Assembly: GCF_029167645.1 (NCBI RefSeq)
Contig: NZ_CP119147.1
Span: 3,162,001-3,226,000 of the forward strand
Reading direction: 5' to 3'
Length of the DNA: 64,000 nt
Source: Streptomyces sp. AM 2-1-1
GTDB taxonomy: Bacteria; Actinomycetota; Actinomycetes; Streptomycetales; Streptomycetaceae
Below are positions 26,830 through 35,430 of this stretch, piece by piece. Under the pieces are notes generated by a model that did no database searches, was not told the DNA's origin, and saw nothing but the letters and a program-made list of their open reading frames with translations. The position numbers were made by a program, and so were the translations under genes. Position 1 is the stretch's first letter; each line of letters starts with the position of its first letter.

Positions 26830-27510
26830 ATGGACACTGGCCATCTTCTGGGCTCGGGACGCAGCGCCGACGTGTACGCACTCGACGACTCCTGGGTCCT
26901 GCGCCGCTACCGCGACGAAGCCGACGCCACTCCCGAACTGGTGGTGATGTCCTACCTCTCCGCCTTCGGCTTCCCGGTACCACGCATCGGCCCGCCGGCC
27001 GACGGGGCGGGCCCCGGCGATCTCGTCCTGCAACGGCTGGCCGGCCCGACCATGGCCCAGGCGCTCATGGCCGGCTCCCTCGACGCCCGACAGGGCGGCG
27101 AGATGCTCGCCACCCTGCTGCGCGAGCTGCACGCGCTGCCGCCCCGGCTCTCCCCCGACCCGGAGGTCCGCATCCTCCATCTCGACCTGCACCCCGAGAA
27201 CGTGATGCTGACCGAGCGGGGTCCGGTGGTGATCGACTGGAGCAACACCACCGAGGGCCCGCCCGGGACGGACCGGGCCATGTCCGCGCTGATCCTGGCG
27301 CAGCTCTCCCTCACCCCCGGCTTCCCGGCGGCGGAGGGCGTCAGGATCCTGCTCACCGCCCTGCTCACCGCCATGGCCGGGGACGGGGGGATCACCCCGG
27401 ACGACCTCGCCGGTGCCGTCGCCCGCCGGTCGGCGGACCCGTACCTCTCCGTGGCGGAACGCGCGGTGCTCGGTACGGCGGCGGCGCTGGTGGCCGCACA
27501 CGGCAGCTGA
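26830..27510 (+). CDS. Phosphotransferase (aminoglycoside/choline kinase-like)
   Basis: A 226-aa kinase of the APH/choline-kinase fold, small for that family. The start of the N-lobe reads LLGSGRSADVYALDDSWVLRRY. The catalytic loop is HLDLHPENVMLTE and the metal site is VVIDWSN. The first strands are shortened, and the Lys of the N-lobe is replaced by Arg in VLRRY. The substrate may be a small metabolite or antibiotic; no resistance gene is adjacent. ATG at 26830. Monocistronic. Confidence 0.82.
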   Translation: MDTGHLLGSGRSADVYALDDSWVLRRYRDEADATPELVVMSYLSAFGFPVPRIGPPADGAGPGDLVLQRLAGPTMAQALMAGSLDARQGGEMLATLLRELHALPPRLSPDPEVRILHLDLHPENVMLTERGPVVIDWSNTTEGPPGTDRAMSALILAQLSLTPGFPAAEGVRILLTALLTAMAGDGGITPDDLAGAVARRSADPYLSVAERAVLGTAAALVAAHGS

Positions 27511-27845
27511 CGGAGCCGGGGCCGTCGCGGGCCCTGCCGAGGTGCGTCGTCCGTCGTTCCGCCGGACGACGAAGCCGCTCCTGCTCCCGGGCGCCGACCG
27601 CTTCCACCGGCCGGACCCGGAGCGCACGCGCCGCCGGGAGTACGGCGGCCGCCACGGCGATCACCGCCGCGCTGCCGAGTACCGTGCCGACCGCGGCCCA
27701 GGGCACCGCGACGCCGATCCAGCCGGATCCTCGCTCCATCACCGGCTGCACGTTCGAACAACCGTATAAAGTCCGGTGATCGACATCGGGCGTCTGGTGT
27801 CCGGTCACGCCGGGTGGTCGGGGCGGGACGCGGGGGGCGATTCAC
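27511..27845. other. Gap before LCP gene, holding an FtsX remnant
   Basis: 335 bp between the kinase stop and the LCP start. The only recognisable feature is a minus-strand fragment of an FtsX-like permease (27575-27739). The last 60 bp contain the LCP gene leader; an ATAAAG-type AT-rich stretch near 27765-27772 could be a -10 region. Confidence 0.6.
27575..27739 (-). pseudogene. C-terminal remnant of FtsX-like ABC transporter permease
   Basis: About 55 codons read WIGVAVPWAAVGTVLGSAAV followed by IAVAAAVLPAARALRVRPVEAV, the classic last membrane helix and P-A-R-x-A-x-R-x-x-P-V-E-A tail of MacB/FtsX permeases. Nothing else of the transporter (no upstream helices, no ATPase) is present, and the stop is lost. 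It therefore looks like a decayed relic left by a deletion at the left edge of the polyketide cluster region. Confidence 0.6.
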
Positions 27846-29255
27846 ATGGGTGGAACACGCGGACGGAAGAGTGCGCCGGCGGCCGGGAGCTCGCACCGGC
27901 GAGCGGGCGGGAAGTCCGGCAGACTGACGCGGCGTGGCCGGATCGTCGCCTGGACCGCCGGCATCGGTGCCGTGTGCGTCCTCGGCGCCGGCGGTGCCGC
28001 GGCGTGGGTCTACAACGACCTGGACGGCAACATCCACGGCGCCCACCTCGACGGCAAGCTCGGCGACGACCGCCCGGAGAACCTCAGTCCCGGCTCACGG
28101 AACATCCTGGTCGTGGGCTCCGACAGCAGGTCCGGGGCGAACGCCCGGTACGGGGGCATGGAGGGGGGCACCATGCACTCCGACACGCTGATGGTGCTGC
28201 ACATCCCGGAGAACCGGAAGTGGGCCGCGGTCGTGTCCCTGCCCCGCGACTCCTGGGTGCGCATACCGGCCTGCGACAAGGGCGACGGTACGACCTCGGA
28301 AGTCCACCACTTCAAGATCAACGAGGCGTTCTCGCTCGGTGGTACGAGCGGCGAGGTAGCCGACGCCGCCGCTTGCACCATCAAGACGATCGAGGCCAAC
28401 ACGGGCCTGCGCATCGACAACTTCGTGTCGGTCGAGTTCCAGGGGTTCAAGGGCATGGTCAACGCCCTGGACGGGATAGAAGTCTGCCCCGAGCAGGCCA
28501 TCCACGACGAGAAGGCCCACCTCGACCTGGAGGCCGGCTGCCAGACGGTCAGGGACGAGAAGGCGCTCGGCTACGTGCGTGCCCGCTACAGCGTGGGCGA
28601 CGGCTCCGACACCGGACGCATCGGCCGCCAGCAGGAGTTCATGTCGGCGCTGGCCAAGAAGGCCAAGTCCAAGATGACCGACCCCGTCGCCCTCTACAAG
28701 TTGCTGCAGTCCCTCACCAAGTCCCTCACCACGGACGACGAACTGGCCGACGCGAAATCCCTCACCGACCTCGCGTCCGAGCTGAAGGGCGTCCCCGAGG
28801 ACCGCCTGACGTTCCTCACCGTTCCCAGCTATCCGCGCGAGGCCGACGTCCCGACGGACAAGGCCAATGTGGTGTGGCAGTACCCGCAGGCCGCCACCGT
28901 CTTCACCGCTCTGGCCAAGGACGAGGAGATAGACAAGAAGAGCCTGGAGGCGGGCGCGAAGGATCCGCTGTACGCGTCCTCCGTGCACGTGCGTGTCCTG
29001 AACGGATCCGGCACCGAGGGGAAGGCCGCCGCGGTCGCCGAGAGACTGCGCGAGGCCGGGTTCACCGTCACGGGGACCGGCAACGCGCCCCACCCCGGCC
29101 GCACCGCCGTGACCTACCCTCCGGGCTTCGCCGACCGGGCCGCGGTCCTCGCGTCCCAGGTACCCGGCGCGCACGCCGTCGAGGACGCCGGAGCCCCGGC
29201 GGGCGAGGTCACCCTGGTGGTCGGCGCCGAACTGGACGTCGACGACCTGCGATAG
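27846..29255 (+). CDS. LCP (LytR-CpsA-Psr) family cell-wall polymer ligase
   Basis: A 469-aa membrane-anchored phosphotransferase that attaches teichoic or other polymers to peptidoglycan at the outer face. A basic N-terminus (residues 1-35) and a single span (IVAWTAGIGAVCVLGAGGAAAW) are followed by the LCP domain (about 80-260; NILVVGSDSRSG, VVSLPRDSWVRIPAC, then KINEAFSLGG with pyrophosphate-binding Arg/Asp). A LytR_C domain follows (about 375-460, VHVRVLNGSGTEGKAAAVAERL). ATG at 27846. It adjoins the polyketide cluster but is probably a general wall gene. Confidence 0.93.
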   Translation: MGGTRGRKSAPAAGSSHRRAGGKSGRLTRRGRIVAWTAGIGAVCVLGAGGAAAWVYNDLDGNIHGAHLDGKLGDDRPENLSPGSRNILVVGSDSRSGANARYGGMEGGTMHSDTLMVLHIPENRKWAAVVSLPRDSWVRIPACDKGDGTTSEVHHFKINEAFSLGGTSGEVADAAACTIKTIEANTGLRIDNFVSVEFQGFKGMVNALDGIEVCPEQAIHDEKAHLDLEAGCQTVRDEKALGYVRARYSVGDGSDTGRIGRQQEFMSALAKKAKSKMTDPVALYKLLQSLTKSLTTDDELADAKSLTDLASELKGVPEDRLTFLTVPSYPREADVPTDKANVVWQYPQAATVFTALAKDEEIDKKSLEAGAKDPLYASSVHVRVLNGSGTEGKAAAVAERLREAGFTVTGTGNAPHPGRTAVTYPPGFADRAAVLASQVPGAHAVEDAGAPAGEVTLVVGAELDVDDLR

Positions 29256-29399
29256 GCCGTGTCCGAGTCGGCGCACCCCTCGCGCTCCGACGCCCCTCAC
29301 CCGGACCGCCACGACACGGGACCGCGAGAGGCGCGAAGAATCCCCGCCCCGGGTTCCGTCGTGACCGGGTGGGCATCGATCAGGAGCGGGGCGCCGTGC

Positions 29400-29434
29400 G
29401 GGCAGCGTACGGTCGCCGTACGGGCAGCGTACGG
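29400..29434 (+). promoter_or_regulatory. Direct repeat GGGCAGCGTACGG x2 upstream of thioesterase
   Basis: Identical 13-bp copies start at 29400 and 29422, 22 bp apart (two helical turns), 50-84 bp upstream of the thioesterase start. Direct repeats at 11- or 22-bp spacing are typical of SARP-type activators, but no SARP gene is in the window, so the binder is unknown. Confidence 0.35.
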
Positions 29435-29483
29435 AACGCGGCCCGGGTGAGCGCACGGCGAACGGACGGGAAGAGGAAGCGAC

Positions 29484-30242
29484 ATGACCGCACCGAGCAC
29501 GGGGACCAACCCCTGGCTCCGCCGCTACCACGCCGCCGGGGCGGACTCCGTCTCCCTGGTGTGCTTCCCGCACGCCGGCGGATCGGCGGGATACTTCCAC
29601 CCGTTCTCGGCGGCGCTCGCTCCCGAGGTCGGCGTGGTGGCCGTCCAGTACCCGGGGCGCCAGGACCGCTACGCCGAGCCGCCCTTCGAGGACCTCGGCG
29701 AGCTCGCCGAAGCCATCCATCAACAACTGGCCGCGCTGTCGGGCCCGTTGGCCTTCTTCGGCCACAGCATGGGCGCATCCGTCGCCTTCGAGGTGGCACG
29801 GCTCCGCGAACTGGGTGGCGCCGGGGCGCCGCTGATGCTCTTCGCCTCCGGCCGCCGCGCCCCGGGCACCCGCCGCCCGGGGCCGGTCGGCCCGCTGGAC
29901 GACGCGGCGGTCCTCGCCCAGATGAAAGGGCTCGGCGGCGCCCACACCGGGCTGCTGGAGAACCCGGAGCTCGCTGAACTGGTACTGCCCGCCGCCCGGA
30001 GCGACTACCGCGCTGTCGCGGGCTACACCTGCCCGCCCGGTACGGTCATCCACTCCCCCATCACCGTGCTGACCGGCGCCGACGACCCCCTCACCACCGC
30101 GGACGAGGCCGACGCCTGGCGCCACCACACCACCGGCCCCTGCACCGTGCACACCTTCCCGGGCGGCCACTTCTTCCTGGAGCCCGAGTCCGGCCCCGTC
30201 CTCGCGACGGTCTCCGGAATCCTGGCGCGCCTCGGCACGTGA
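29484..30242 (+). CDS. Type II thioesterase of polyketide/peptide assembly lines
   Basis: A 252-aa alpha/beta hydrolase of the type II editing thioesterase family that removes stalled acyl groups from carrier proteins. Catalytic Ser in FFGHSMGASVAFE (about residue 95), Asp in VLTGADDPLT, His in FPGGHFFLE. The N-terminal LVCFPHAGGSAGYFHPF is diagnostic. ATG at 29484 follows GAAGAGGAAG. It lies at the left edge of the type II polyketide cluster. Discrete type II PKS seldom needs one, so a role in starter-unit proofreading is possible (inference). Confidence 0.9.
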   Translation: MTAPSTGTNPWLRRYHAAGADSVSLVCFPHAGGSAGYFHPFSAALAPEVGVVAVQYPGRQDRYAEPPFEDLGELAEAIHQQLAALSGPLAFFGHSMGASVAFEVARLRELGGAGAPLMLFASGRRAPGTRRPGPVGPLDDAAVLAQMKGLGGAHTGLLENPELAELVLPAARSDYRAVAGYTCPPGTVIHSPITVLTGADDPLTTADEADAWRHHTTGPCTVHTFPGGHFFLEPESGPVLATVSGILARLGT

Positions 30243-30409
30243 GAGTGATGCCGCGCGCTCGGGGCTGCTCCCCCTTCGGGTGAACCGTCGGCGGACGCGG
30301 TTCCTGGTGGGTGAGTGACGCCCCGCGAGCACCGGCGGAGGAGAGCGCACCGGCCGCAGGGCCGCCCTCCGCCCCGGCGCAGCGGCCGTCCCGCCCGAGG
30401 GGACGGGAC

Positions 30410-30874
30410 TCAGCGCATGAGCCGCCACGCGAGCCAGGCGTCCAGCCCGCTCCACGCGGTGAAGGCGACCGTGCGGATCCAGCTCACGCGGATCAGATGG
30501 GCGTGGACGGCCGCGGAGAAGTGCTGCGCTAGATCCACCCGGTCCGGTGTGGCCACGACGCCGGAGAGCGTCATGATCAGGATCAGCAGGACCAGGGTCA
30601 CCAGCGCCGCCCGGAGCGGGACCGCCCGGGACCTGTTCAGGACGAGCAGCACCGACGTCACGCCGGCCACCAGCAGCCCGGGGGCGAGCACGCGCCAGAA
30701 CATCTGGTTGTGGGCGGCCATGTAGGACTCCGACGCGCCCTCCCGGAGCCTGGCCACCATGGGGTAGTCCATCAGCTGCAGGGTCCACACGAAGCCGGTG
30801 GTGTAGACGACGGCCAGGGTCTGGGCCAGTACCAGCGCGGCGGTGAGGCCGCGCGAGGAGTCGTGCAGGGACAT
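30410..30874 (-). CDS. Four-helix membrane protein, DUF1772/anthrone-oxygenase-like
   Basis: A 154-aa protein with four hydrophobic segments (about 10-28, 57-78, 85-105, 125-150). QLMDYPMVARLREGASESYMAAHN resembles the conserved tail of helix 1 in DUF1772 proteins, a family that includes small anthrone-oxygenase-like enzymes acting on polyketides. Remaining His residues (AAHNQ, AQHFSAAVHAHL) could bind a metal. Cluster position supports a tailoring role, but the assignment is weak. Minus strand, ATG at 30874 with GAGAGTGA upstream. Confidence 0.6.
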   Translation of the reverse strand: MSLHDSSRGLTAALVLAQTLAVVYTTGFVWTLQLMDYPMVARLREGASESYMAAHNQMFWRVLAPGLLVAGVTSVLLVLNRSRAVPLRAALVTLVLLILIMTLSGVVATPDRVDLAQHFSAAVHAHLIRVSWIRTVAFTAWSGLDAWLAWRLMR

Positions 30875-30954
30875 GATTCACTCTCTCGTCACAGGTGGGG
30901 CGGTGCGCTCCTCGGCGACTGCGGGGGCGGGACTCGCGGCTCGGCGTGCGTGGG

Positions 30955-31881
30955 TCATGCGGCGCAGTGCGGGTGGGACCCGCGGTAGTCGACCATCTCG
31001 CCGAAGACGGCCGGCACGTCCAGCGGAGCCGCGAGCCGCGCTCCCCGCTGCTCCGCGTAGGCGCGGGCGAGGTTTCCCACCAGCCTTTCGCTGTCGAGGA
31101 GTTCGGCGTGGGGTCCGAGGTCCGTCGCCCGGGCGAGCTGCAGCGGTGTCAGCCCTTCGGCGATGCCCCCGCGGGCCAGGCGGGCCACCCACCGGAGGTA
31201 TTCGGCGTTCGCCTCCAGAAGTTCGGCGCCGCCGACCGGTCCGTGTCCGGGAACCACGACGAGCGGGTCCAGGGACCGCAGCCGGTCGAGGACCCGCAGG
31301 CTGCCCGCCACCGACCCCATGAGGACGAAGGGTGTCGCACCGGAGAACACCAGGTCGCCGGTGAACAGCACGCGTTGGCCCGGCAGCCACACCACGGCGT
31401 CGCCCGCGGTGTGTCCGGGTCCGAAGTGCAGCACCTCCACCGGGGAGGTGGACGTGGGCAGCGTCATGCGGTCGTCGAAGACGACCCGGGGGAAGCCGGC
31501 TTCCACGTGGCCCCAGTCGGTGTCGGGCCAGAGGGAGGTGAGCGAGAGACCGTGGTCGGCCATCTCCTCGGCCGCCCGCCGGTGTGCGACCACGGTGGCC
31601 TCGCCGAAGAGGTGGTTCCCGAAGGTGTGATCACCGTGGCTGTGGGTGTTGACGAGGATGCTCACGGGTTTCGCGCTGAGTTCGCGCACGACCCCGCGCA
31701 ACTGCCGGGCGCGTGCCTCGGTCGCGGCGGTGTCCACCAGTACGGGGCCGTTGCCGTCCAGCACGATTCCCGCGTTGTTGAGGCACCATCCGCCGTCGGG
31801 CTGGAGGTAGGCGTGGACGCCCTCCGCCACCTGCCGCAGCTCGTGCAGCGGTACCACCGGGTCGAGTGCGGTGAGCGTCAT
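30955..31881 (-). CDS. MBL-fold hydrolase, likely ActIV-type polyketide cyclase
   Basis: A 308-aa metallo-beta-lactamase-fold protein. The metal motif NTHSHGDHTFGN (about residues 80-90), then HFGPGHTAGDAVVWLPGQRVLFTGD and PGHGP supply His and Asp ligands. The N-terminal VHAYLQPDGGWCLNNAGIVLDG matches the form seen in ActIV-like second-ring cyclases of type II PKS clusters. It is co-transcribed with the small monooxygenase (start within 2 bp of its stop) and followed by the membrane-protein gene. ATG at 31881 after GGAGG. Cyclase function is inferred from family and cluster. Confidence 0.8.
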   Translation of the reverse strand: MTLTALDPVVPLHELRQVAEGVHAYLQPDGGWCLNNAGIVLDGNGPVLVDTAATEARARQLRGVVRELSAKPVSILVNTHSHGDHTFGNHLFGEATVVAHRRAAEEMADHGLSLTSLWPDTDWGHVEAGFPRVVFDDRMTLPTSTSPVEVLHFGPGHTAGDAVVWLPGQRVLFTGDLVFSGATPFVLMGSVAGSLRVLDRLRSLDPLVVVPGHGPVGGAELLEANAEYLRWVARLARGGIAEGLTPLQLARATDLGPHAELLDSERLVGNLARAYAEQRGARLAAPLDVPAVFGEMVDYRGSHPHCAA

Positions 31882-31882
31882 G

Positions 31883-32182
31883 TCATACCTCCGGGGGGAA
31901 GCCGTCGAGCACGGGGTGGCAGATCGTCGGTGTGCCGGTCGCCAGTGCCGCCAAGGGAGCCAGGCGCCGGGTGACCTCGGGGTGCGACAGTGCGTCGCGC
32001 AGCGACTGCTCGTTCTCCCACTCGGCGACATTGATGTACGTCGGGCTGCCGTCTCGGGGGCGGAGCAGCCGGTGGTGGAGAAAGCCGGGCCGCGCCCGCA
32101 CAGACGCGGACAGATCCGTGAAAGCGCGCTCGAACTCGGCCTCGGATCCGCGGACTTCGAAGACATTGACCAGGACGATCAC
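31883..32182 (-). CDS. Antibiotic biosynthesis monooxygenase (ABM) domain protein
   Basis: A 99-aa ferredoxin-like-fold ABM protein related to cofactor-free quinone-forming oxygenases such as ActVA-Orf6 and TcmH. It contains the typical INVAEWENEQSLRDAL helix and the LLRPRDGSPTY loop; Trp in AEWENE is conserved. GTG at 32182 (VIVLVNVFEV) is chosen because AAAGGAG lies 8 bases upstream; a GTG at 32191 sits on the ribosome site. Stop and the next start (cyclase) nearly touch, so the two are translationally coupled. Expected to oxidise the aromatic product to a quinone. Confidence 0.85.
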   Translation of the reverse strand: MIVLVNVFEVRGSEAEFERAFTDLSASVRARPGFLHHRLLRPRDGSPTYINVAEWENEQSLRDALSHPEVTRRLAPLAALATGTPTICHPVLDGFPPEV

Positions 32183-32359
32183 GGAGTTCACTCCTTTCCT
32201 GCGGTGGGGCGGGCCTGCCGGCGTGGGCCGTGCGCGGGGACGCGCCGGTCCGACGGCGGGTGGTACGGCTGCACGGGCACGCCCGGGAGGACGACCCCGA
32301 AGGGTCCAGGCCCGACGACGGGGGGAAGTCGGACCTGGACCGGTACGCACGGCCGTGCC

Positions 32360-33835
32360 CTACTCGACGGTGACGAGCGTGCGCTCCGGCTCGTCGGTGG
32401 TGGCGCCGGACGCCGGCTCGGACTTCGCCACCGCGGGCGCGGGGCGGTCCTTGGGCAGCAGCATCGCGGTGACCGCGCCGAGCGCGACGAAGACGAAGCC
32501 GACCCAGAGAGCGGCGTGCAGTCCGTGCACGTAGTGCGCCTTGGTGTCGTAACCGCCCTGGCCGGCGAAGACCGCGGCGAGCACGGCCACACCGAACACT
32601 CCGCCGAGTTCACGGATCGCGTTGTTGGCTCCGGAGGCGATGCCCTCCTCCTCCCGGCGCACCGAGCCCATCACGACGTTGCCGGACGGACCGAAGTACA
32701 GGCCCATGCCGAAGCCGTTGCAGAGGAAGGCGGGCACCAGGTCGGGGAAGGAGCTCCCCGTGGTGATGCCGAGAGCCAGCCAGAGCAGGCCCACGCTCTG
32801 CAGGACCAGGCCGGCCACGATGATCGGCTTGCCGCCGATCTTGTCGGAGAGGCCGCCGCCCAGCGGAGCCGCGATGAGCACCACTCCGGTCCAGGCGAGG
32901 AAGCGCAGGCCGGCGGCGAAGGGCGAGTAGCCCAGGGCGGTCTGCAGGTACTGGGTGATCAGGAAGATCGAGCCGAACATCCCGAAGAACATGAAGAGCG
33001 AGAGCAGGTTCACCGTGGTGAAGGCGCGTCCCGAGAAGAGCCTCATGGGAAGCATCGGGTGGGGCGTGCGCGTCTCCCAGACGGCGAAGGCCACCAGCAG
33101 GGCGAGGCCGCCGAGGCCGGTGCCGAGGGTCTGGGCGCTGGTCCAGCCCGCCGAGTCGCCGCGGATGATCGAGACCACCACACCGAAGAGGCCGAGGCAG
33201 GCCAGCACGGTACCGACCAGGTCGAGCCGGGCCACCGGGCCGTGGCTCTCCGTCAGCCAGGAGAAGGACAGCGCGAGGAGCACGATGCCGATCGGCACGT
33301 TGAGCCAGAAGATCCACTGCCAGGACGCCGACTCGGTGATGAAGCCGCCGATCACGGGGCCCAGGGCGACCCCCAGCCCGCCGACCCCGCCCCAGACGCC
33401 GAGGGCGGCTCCGCGCTTGCTCGGCGGGACCGCGGCGGACAGGAGGGTGAGGCTGAGCGGCAGCACGATGGCCGAGCCGAGACCCTGGATCGCACGGGCC
33501 GCGATGAGCACGCCGATGCTCGGGGCCAGCGCGGCCAGCGCGGACGCCCCGGTGAACAGGACGATGCCGATCATGAAGAGCCGCCGGCGCCCGAAGCGCT
33601 CCGCCAACGCGGAAGCCGTGAGCAGGAAGACGGCGAAGGTGAGGGTGTAGGCGTTGACCGTCCACTCGAGCCCCTGGAGCCCGGTGTGGAGACTCTCTCT
33701 GATCTTGGTCAGCGCGGTGGTCACGACCAACTGGTCGAGGGAGACCATGAACGTGGCGATGGCGGTCACGGTCATGGTGCGCCCGGAATGGCCGATGGTG
33801 GCCTCGGACGCGTCCTGGTGTGTGGTGCTGTCCAT
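32360..33835 (-). CDS. MFS transporter, DHA2/EmrB-QacA drug efflux type
   Basis: A 491-aa, about 14-span proton-driven exporter. The MFS signatures are LDQLVVTTALTKIRESL (motif with Asp), AERFGRRRLFMIGIVLF (motif A-like) and ALGPVIGGFITESASWQWIFWLNVP (antiporter motif C, drug/H+). The ATG at 33835 follows GGAGTCGGAG. It is divergent from a MarR gene with a TTGGA-TCCAA palindrome between. It is likely to export the polyketide product and to give self-resistance, under MarR control; this is inferred from location. Confidence 0.92.
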   Translation of the reverse strand: MDSTTHQDASEATIGHSGRTMTVTAIATFMVSLDQLVVTTALTKIRESLHTGLQGLEWTVNAYTLTFAVFLLTASALAERFGRRRLFMIGIVLFTGASALAALAPSIGVLIAARAIQGLGSAIVLPLSLTLLSAAVPPSKRGAALGVWGGVGGLGVALGPVIGGFITESASWQWIFWLNVPIGIVLLALSFSWLTESHGPVARLDLVGTVLACLGLFGVVVSIIRGDSAGWTSAQTLGTGLGGLALLVAFAVWETRTPHPMLPMRLFSGRAFTTVNLLSLFMFFGMFGSIFLITQYLQTALGYSPFAAGLRFLAWTGVVLIAAPLGGGLSDKIGGKPIIVAGLVLQSVGLLWLALGITTGSSFPDLVPAFLCNGFGMGLYFGPSGNVVMGSVRREEEGIASGANNAIRELGGVFGVAVLAAVFAGQGGYDTKAHYVHGLHAALWVGFVFVALGAVTAMLLPKDRPAPAVAKSEPASGATTDEPERTLVTVE

Positions 33836-33981
33836 CTCCGACTCCTTTGGATTTCGAATGGACTGCTGGGCTGTGATCTCATGCGCGGCGCATGGCGGCG
33901 GACTGCGTACGCGGCCTCGCGGACTCTCCGGCTCGACCGCTCCGGGAGGTGACAAAAGCGGTCCGACATGCAAGAGTTAGC

Positions 33982-33994
33982 TTGGAAACTCCAA
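33982..33994. promoter_or_regulatory. Candidate MarR operator between exporter and regulator
   Basis: TTGGAAACTCCAA: 5-bp inverted half-sites TTGGA/TCCAA around a 3-base centre, 31 bp upstream of the MarR start, in the 190-bp divergent gap with the MFS exporter. Confidence 0.45.
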
Positions 33995-34024
33995 TGACGG
34001 AACCATAGACAAGGGACGGTTAGC

Positions 34025-34528
34025 ATGTCAACTGAAATGGATACCGCGTCCGGACCGTCCGCCTCCGTCGACGGGCTCGACGGGCCGGAGTTCCGCTCGT
34101 GGATCTCCCTGGTGCACGCCTACGGGCACGTTTCCAAGTCCCTGGACCGCTCCCTGACGCAGGAACTCGACATCTCGCTCGTGTGGTTCGAAGTGCTCGC
34201 CCGGCTCAGCACCGCCGAGGACGGCCGGATGAGGCTGCTCCAGCTCAGCCGTCACCTGGTGGTCTCCAAGGCGAGCGTGACGAAGCTCGTCGACCGTATG
34301 GAGCGCGCCGGCCTCGTCCGGCGGGAGACTCCGCCGGAGGACCGGCGCGCCGTCTACGCGGCCCTCACGCCGAGCGGTGAGGCGATGCTGGCGAAGGCGC
34401 TGCCGCTCCAGGTGCGCAACATCCGCGCGGCGCTCTCCGGGGTGGGCCGGAGCGAACTCGACAGCCTGCGGGAGACCCTCGACGGCGTCATCCGGACGTA
34501 CGACGACACCTGGCGCACCCACGGCTGA
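34025..34528 (+). CDS. MarR family regulator of exporter
   Basis: A 167-aa winged-helix regulator with dimer helices (FRSWISLVHAYGHVSKSLDRSL), HTH (MRLLQLSRHLVVSKASVTKLVDRMERAG) and wing (PPEDRRAVYAALTPSGEAML). ATG at 34025 is just after GGACGGTTAGC. Divergent from the MFS transporter, as in classic MarR-exporter pairs where drug binding lifts repression. It probably senses the polyketide product or intermediate. Confidence 0.92.
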   Translation: MSTEMDTASGPSASVDGLDGPEFRSWISLVHAYGHVSKSLDRSLTQELDISLVWFEVLARLSTAEDGRMRLLQLSRHLVVSKASVTKLVDRMERAGLVRRETPPEDRRAVYAALTPSGEAMLAKALPLQVRNIRAALSGVGRSELDSLRETLDGVIRTYDDTWRTHG

Positions 34529-34539
34529 GGCCCCGGCGC

Positions 34540-35430
34540 TCACCACGCGACCTCGGTGATGTCGACCGGCCGCGGTGCCCGGGCGCGCATCCGGGCGACC
34601 AGGCCCAGCAGCCGCTCGTGCAGTTCGTCGGCCGGCAGGTGGCACCGGTCGCCGTGGCCGGGCAGCACCCAGCCGAAGCGGGCCCGGCGAGCCAGCCGCA
34701 GCAACGAGGCGATCAGCTCCGGCCGCGAGTGCCAGACCACCGTCTCGAAGACGTCGAGGTCCTGCGCGGCCCGGGACCAGTACAGCGTGTCGCCGGTGAA
34801 GCAGTAGCGCTCGTCCACCACGTACACGGTGCTCCCCCGGGTGTGACCGGGCACGGGATGCGCCACCACGCCGGGGAGCACCTCGACGGGGGAGGTCCCG
34901 CGCAGGACCCCGTCGGCGTACGGTGCCGCGTCCAGGTCGCCCTCGTGGATCCACACGCGGGCCCCGAAGTGCCGTGCGAACCGCTCCGCGTGGGCGGTGT
35001 GGTCGCGGTGCGTCAGGAGGATGTGCGCGATCCCGCCGCCGCGCTCGTACGCGTCGGCGACCGCGGAGCTCCAGCGCGGCGTGTCCACCAGCAGATTGCC
35101 CTCGGGACGGCCCACGAGATAGGCGTTGGCCCCGAACGTCCGGGCCGAGGTGTGCCCGCACAGATGGACCTCACCGTCGAGACGCAACGGGAAGGGGTCC
35201 GTCCCGACCCGCCTCCCACCGAGGCGGATCGACTGCACCGGGCAGGCGACCGCCGCCTGCTCCAGCGCCCGGTGCTCCTGCGGGCCGGCGGGCTGTCGGG
35301 CCAGTACGGAACGCCCCGCGGACTGGACCACCGTCCCGGGAGCCAGTTGGCGAGCCACGTCGCAGTCGATGCAGGTGTCGTCGATCTCCCACAACCCCCG
35401 CTCCTGCTCGGGACGTTCAGACGCCGGCAA
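34540..35430 (-). CDS. Ferredoxin-like/MBL-fold fusion protein with altered metal motifs
   Basis: A 296-aa protein. The N-terminal iron-sulfur-like segment has Cys20 and Cys23 (TCIDCDVARQ) and Cys63 in VACPVQSI. The third Cys usual in this family (C-x-x-C-x-x-C) is Ala26, so a complete 4Fe-4S cluster is doubtful. The C-terminal MBL fold runs from about 90, with THRDHTAHAERF in place of a clean HxHxDH, plus VPGHTRGSTVYV and LPGHGDRCHLP. It overlaps the upstream CoA ligase by 14 bp and is clearly in one operon. Its function may be redox or hydrolytic tailoring. Confidence 0.8.
   Translation of the reverse strand: MPASERPEQERGLWEIDDTCIDCDVARQLAPGTVVQSAGRSVLARQPAGPQEHRALEQAAVACPVQSIRLGGRRVGTDPFPLRLDGEVHLCGHTSARTFGANAYLVGRPEGNLLVDTPRWSSAVADAYERGGGIAHILLTHRDHTAHAERFARHFGARVWIHEGDLDAAPYADGVLRGTSPVEVLPGVVAHPVPGHTRGSTVYVVDERYCFTGDTLYWSRAAQDLDVFETVVWHSRPELIASLLRLARRARFGWVLPGHGDRCHLPADELHERLLGLVARMRARAPRPVDITEVAW

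Noticed and set aside
28095..30881. Long minus-strand frame over the LCP and thioesterase genes
   Set aside because: Shadow of two plus-strand genes with conserved motifs; product is Gly/Arg/Val low complexity.
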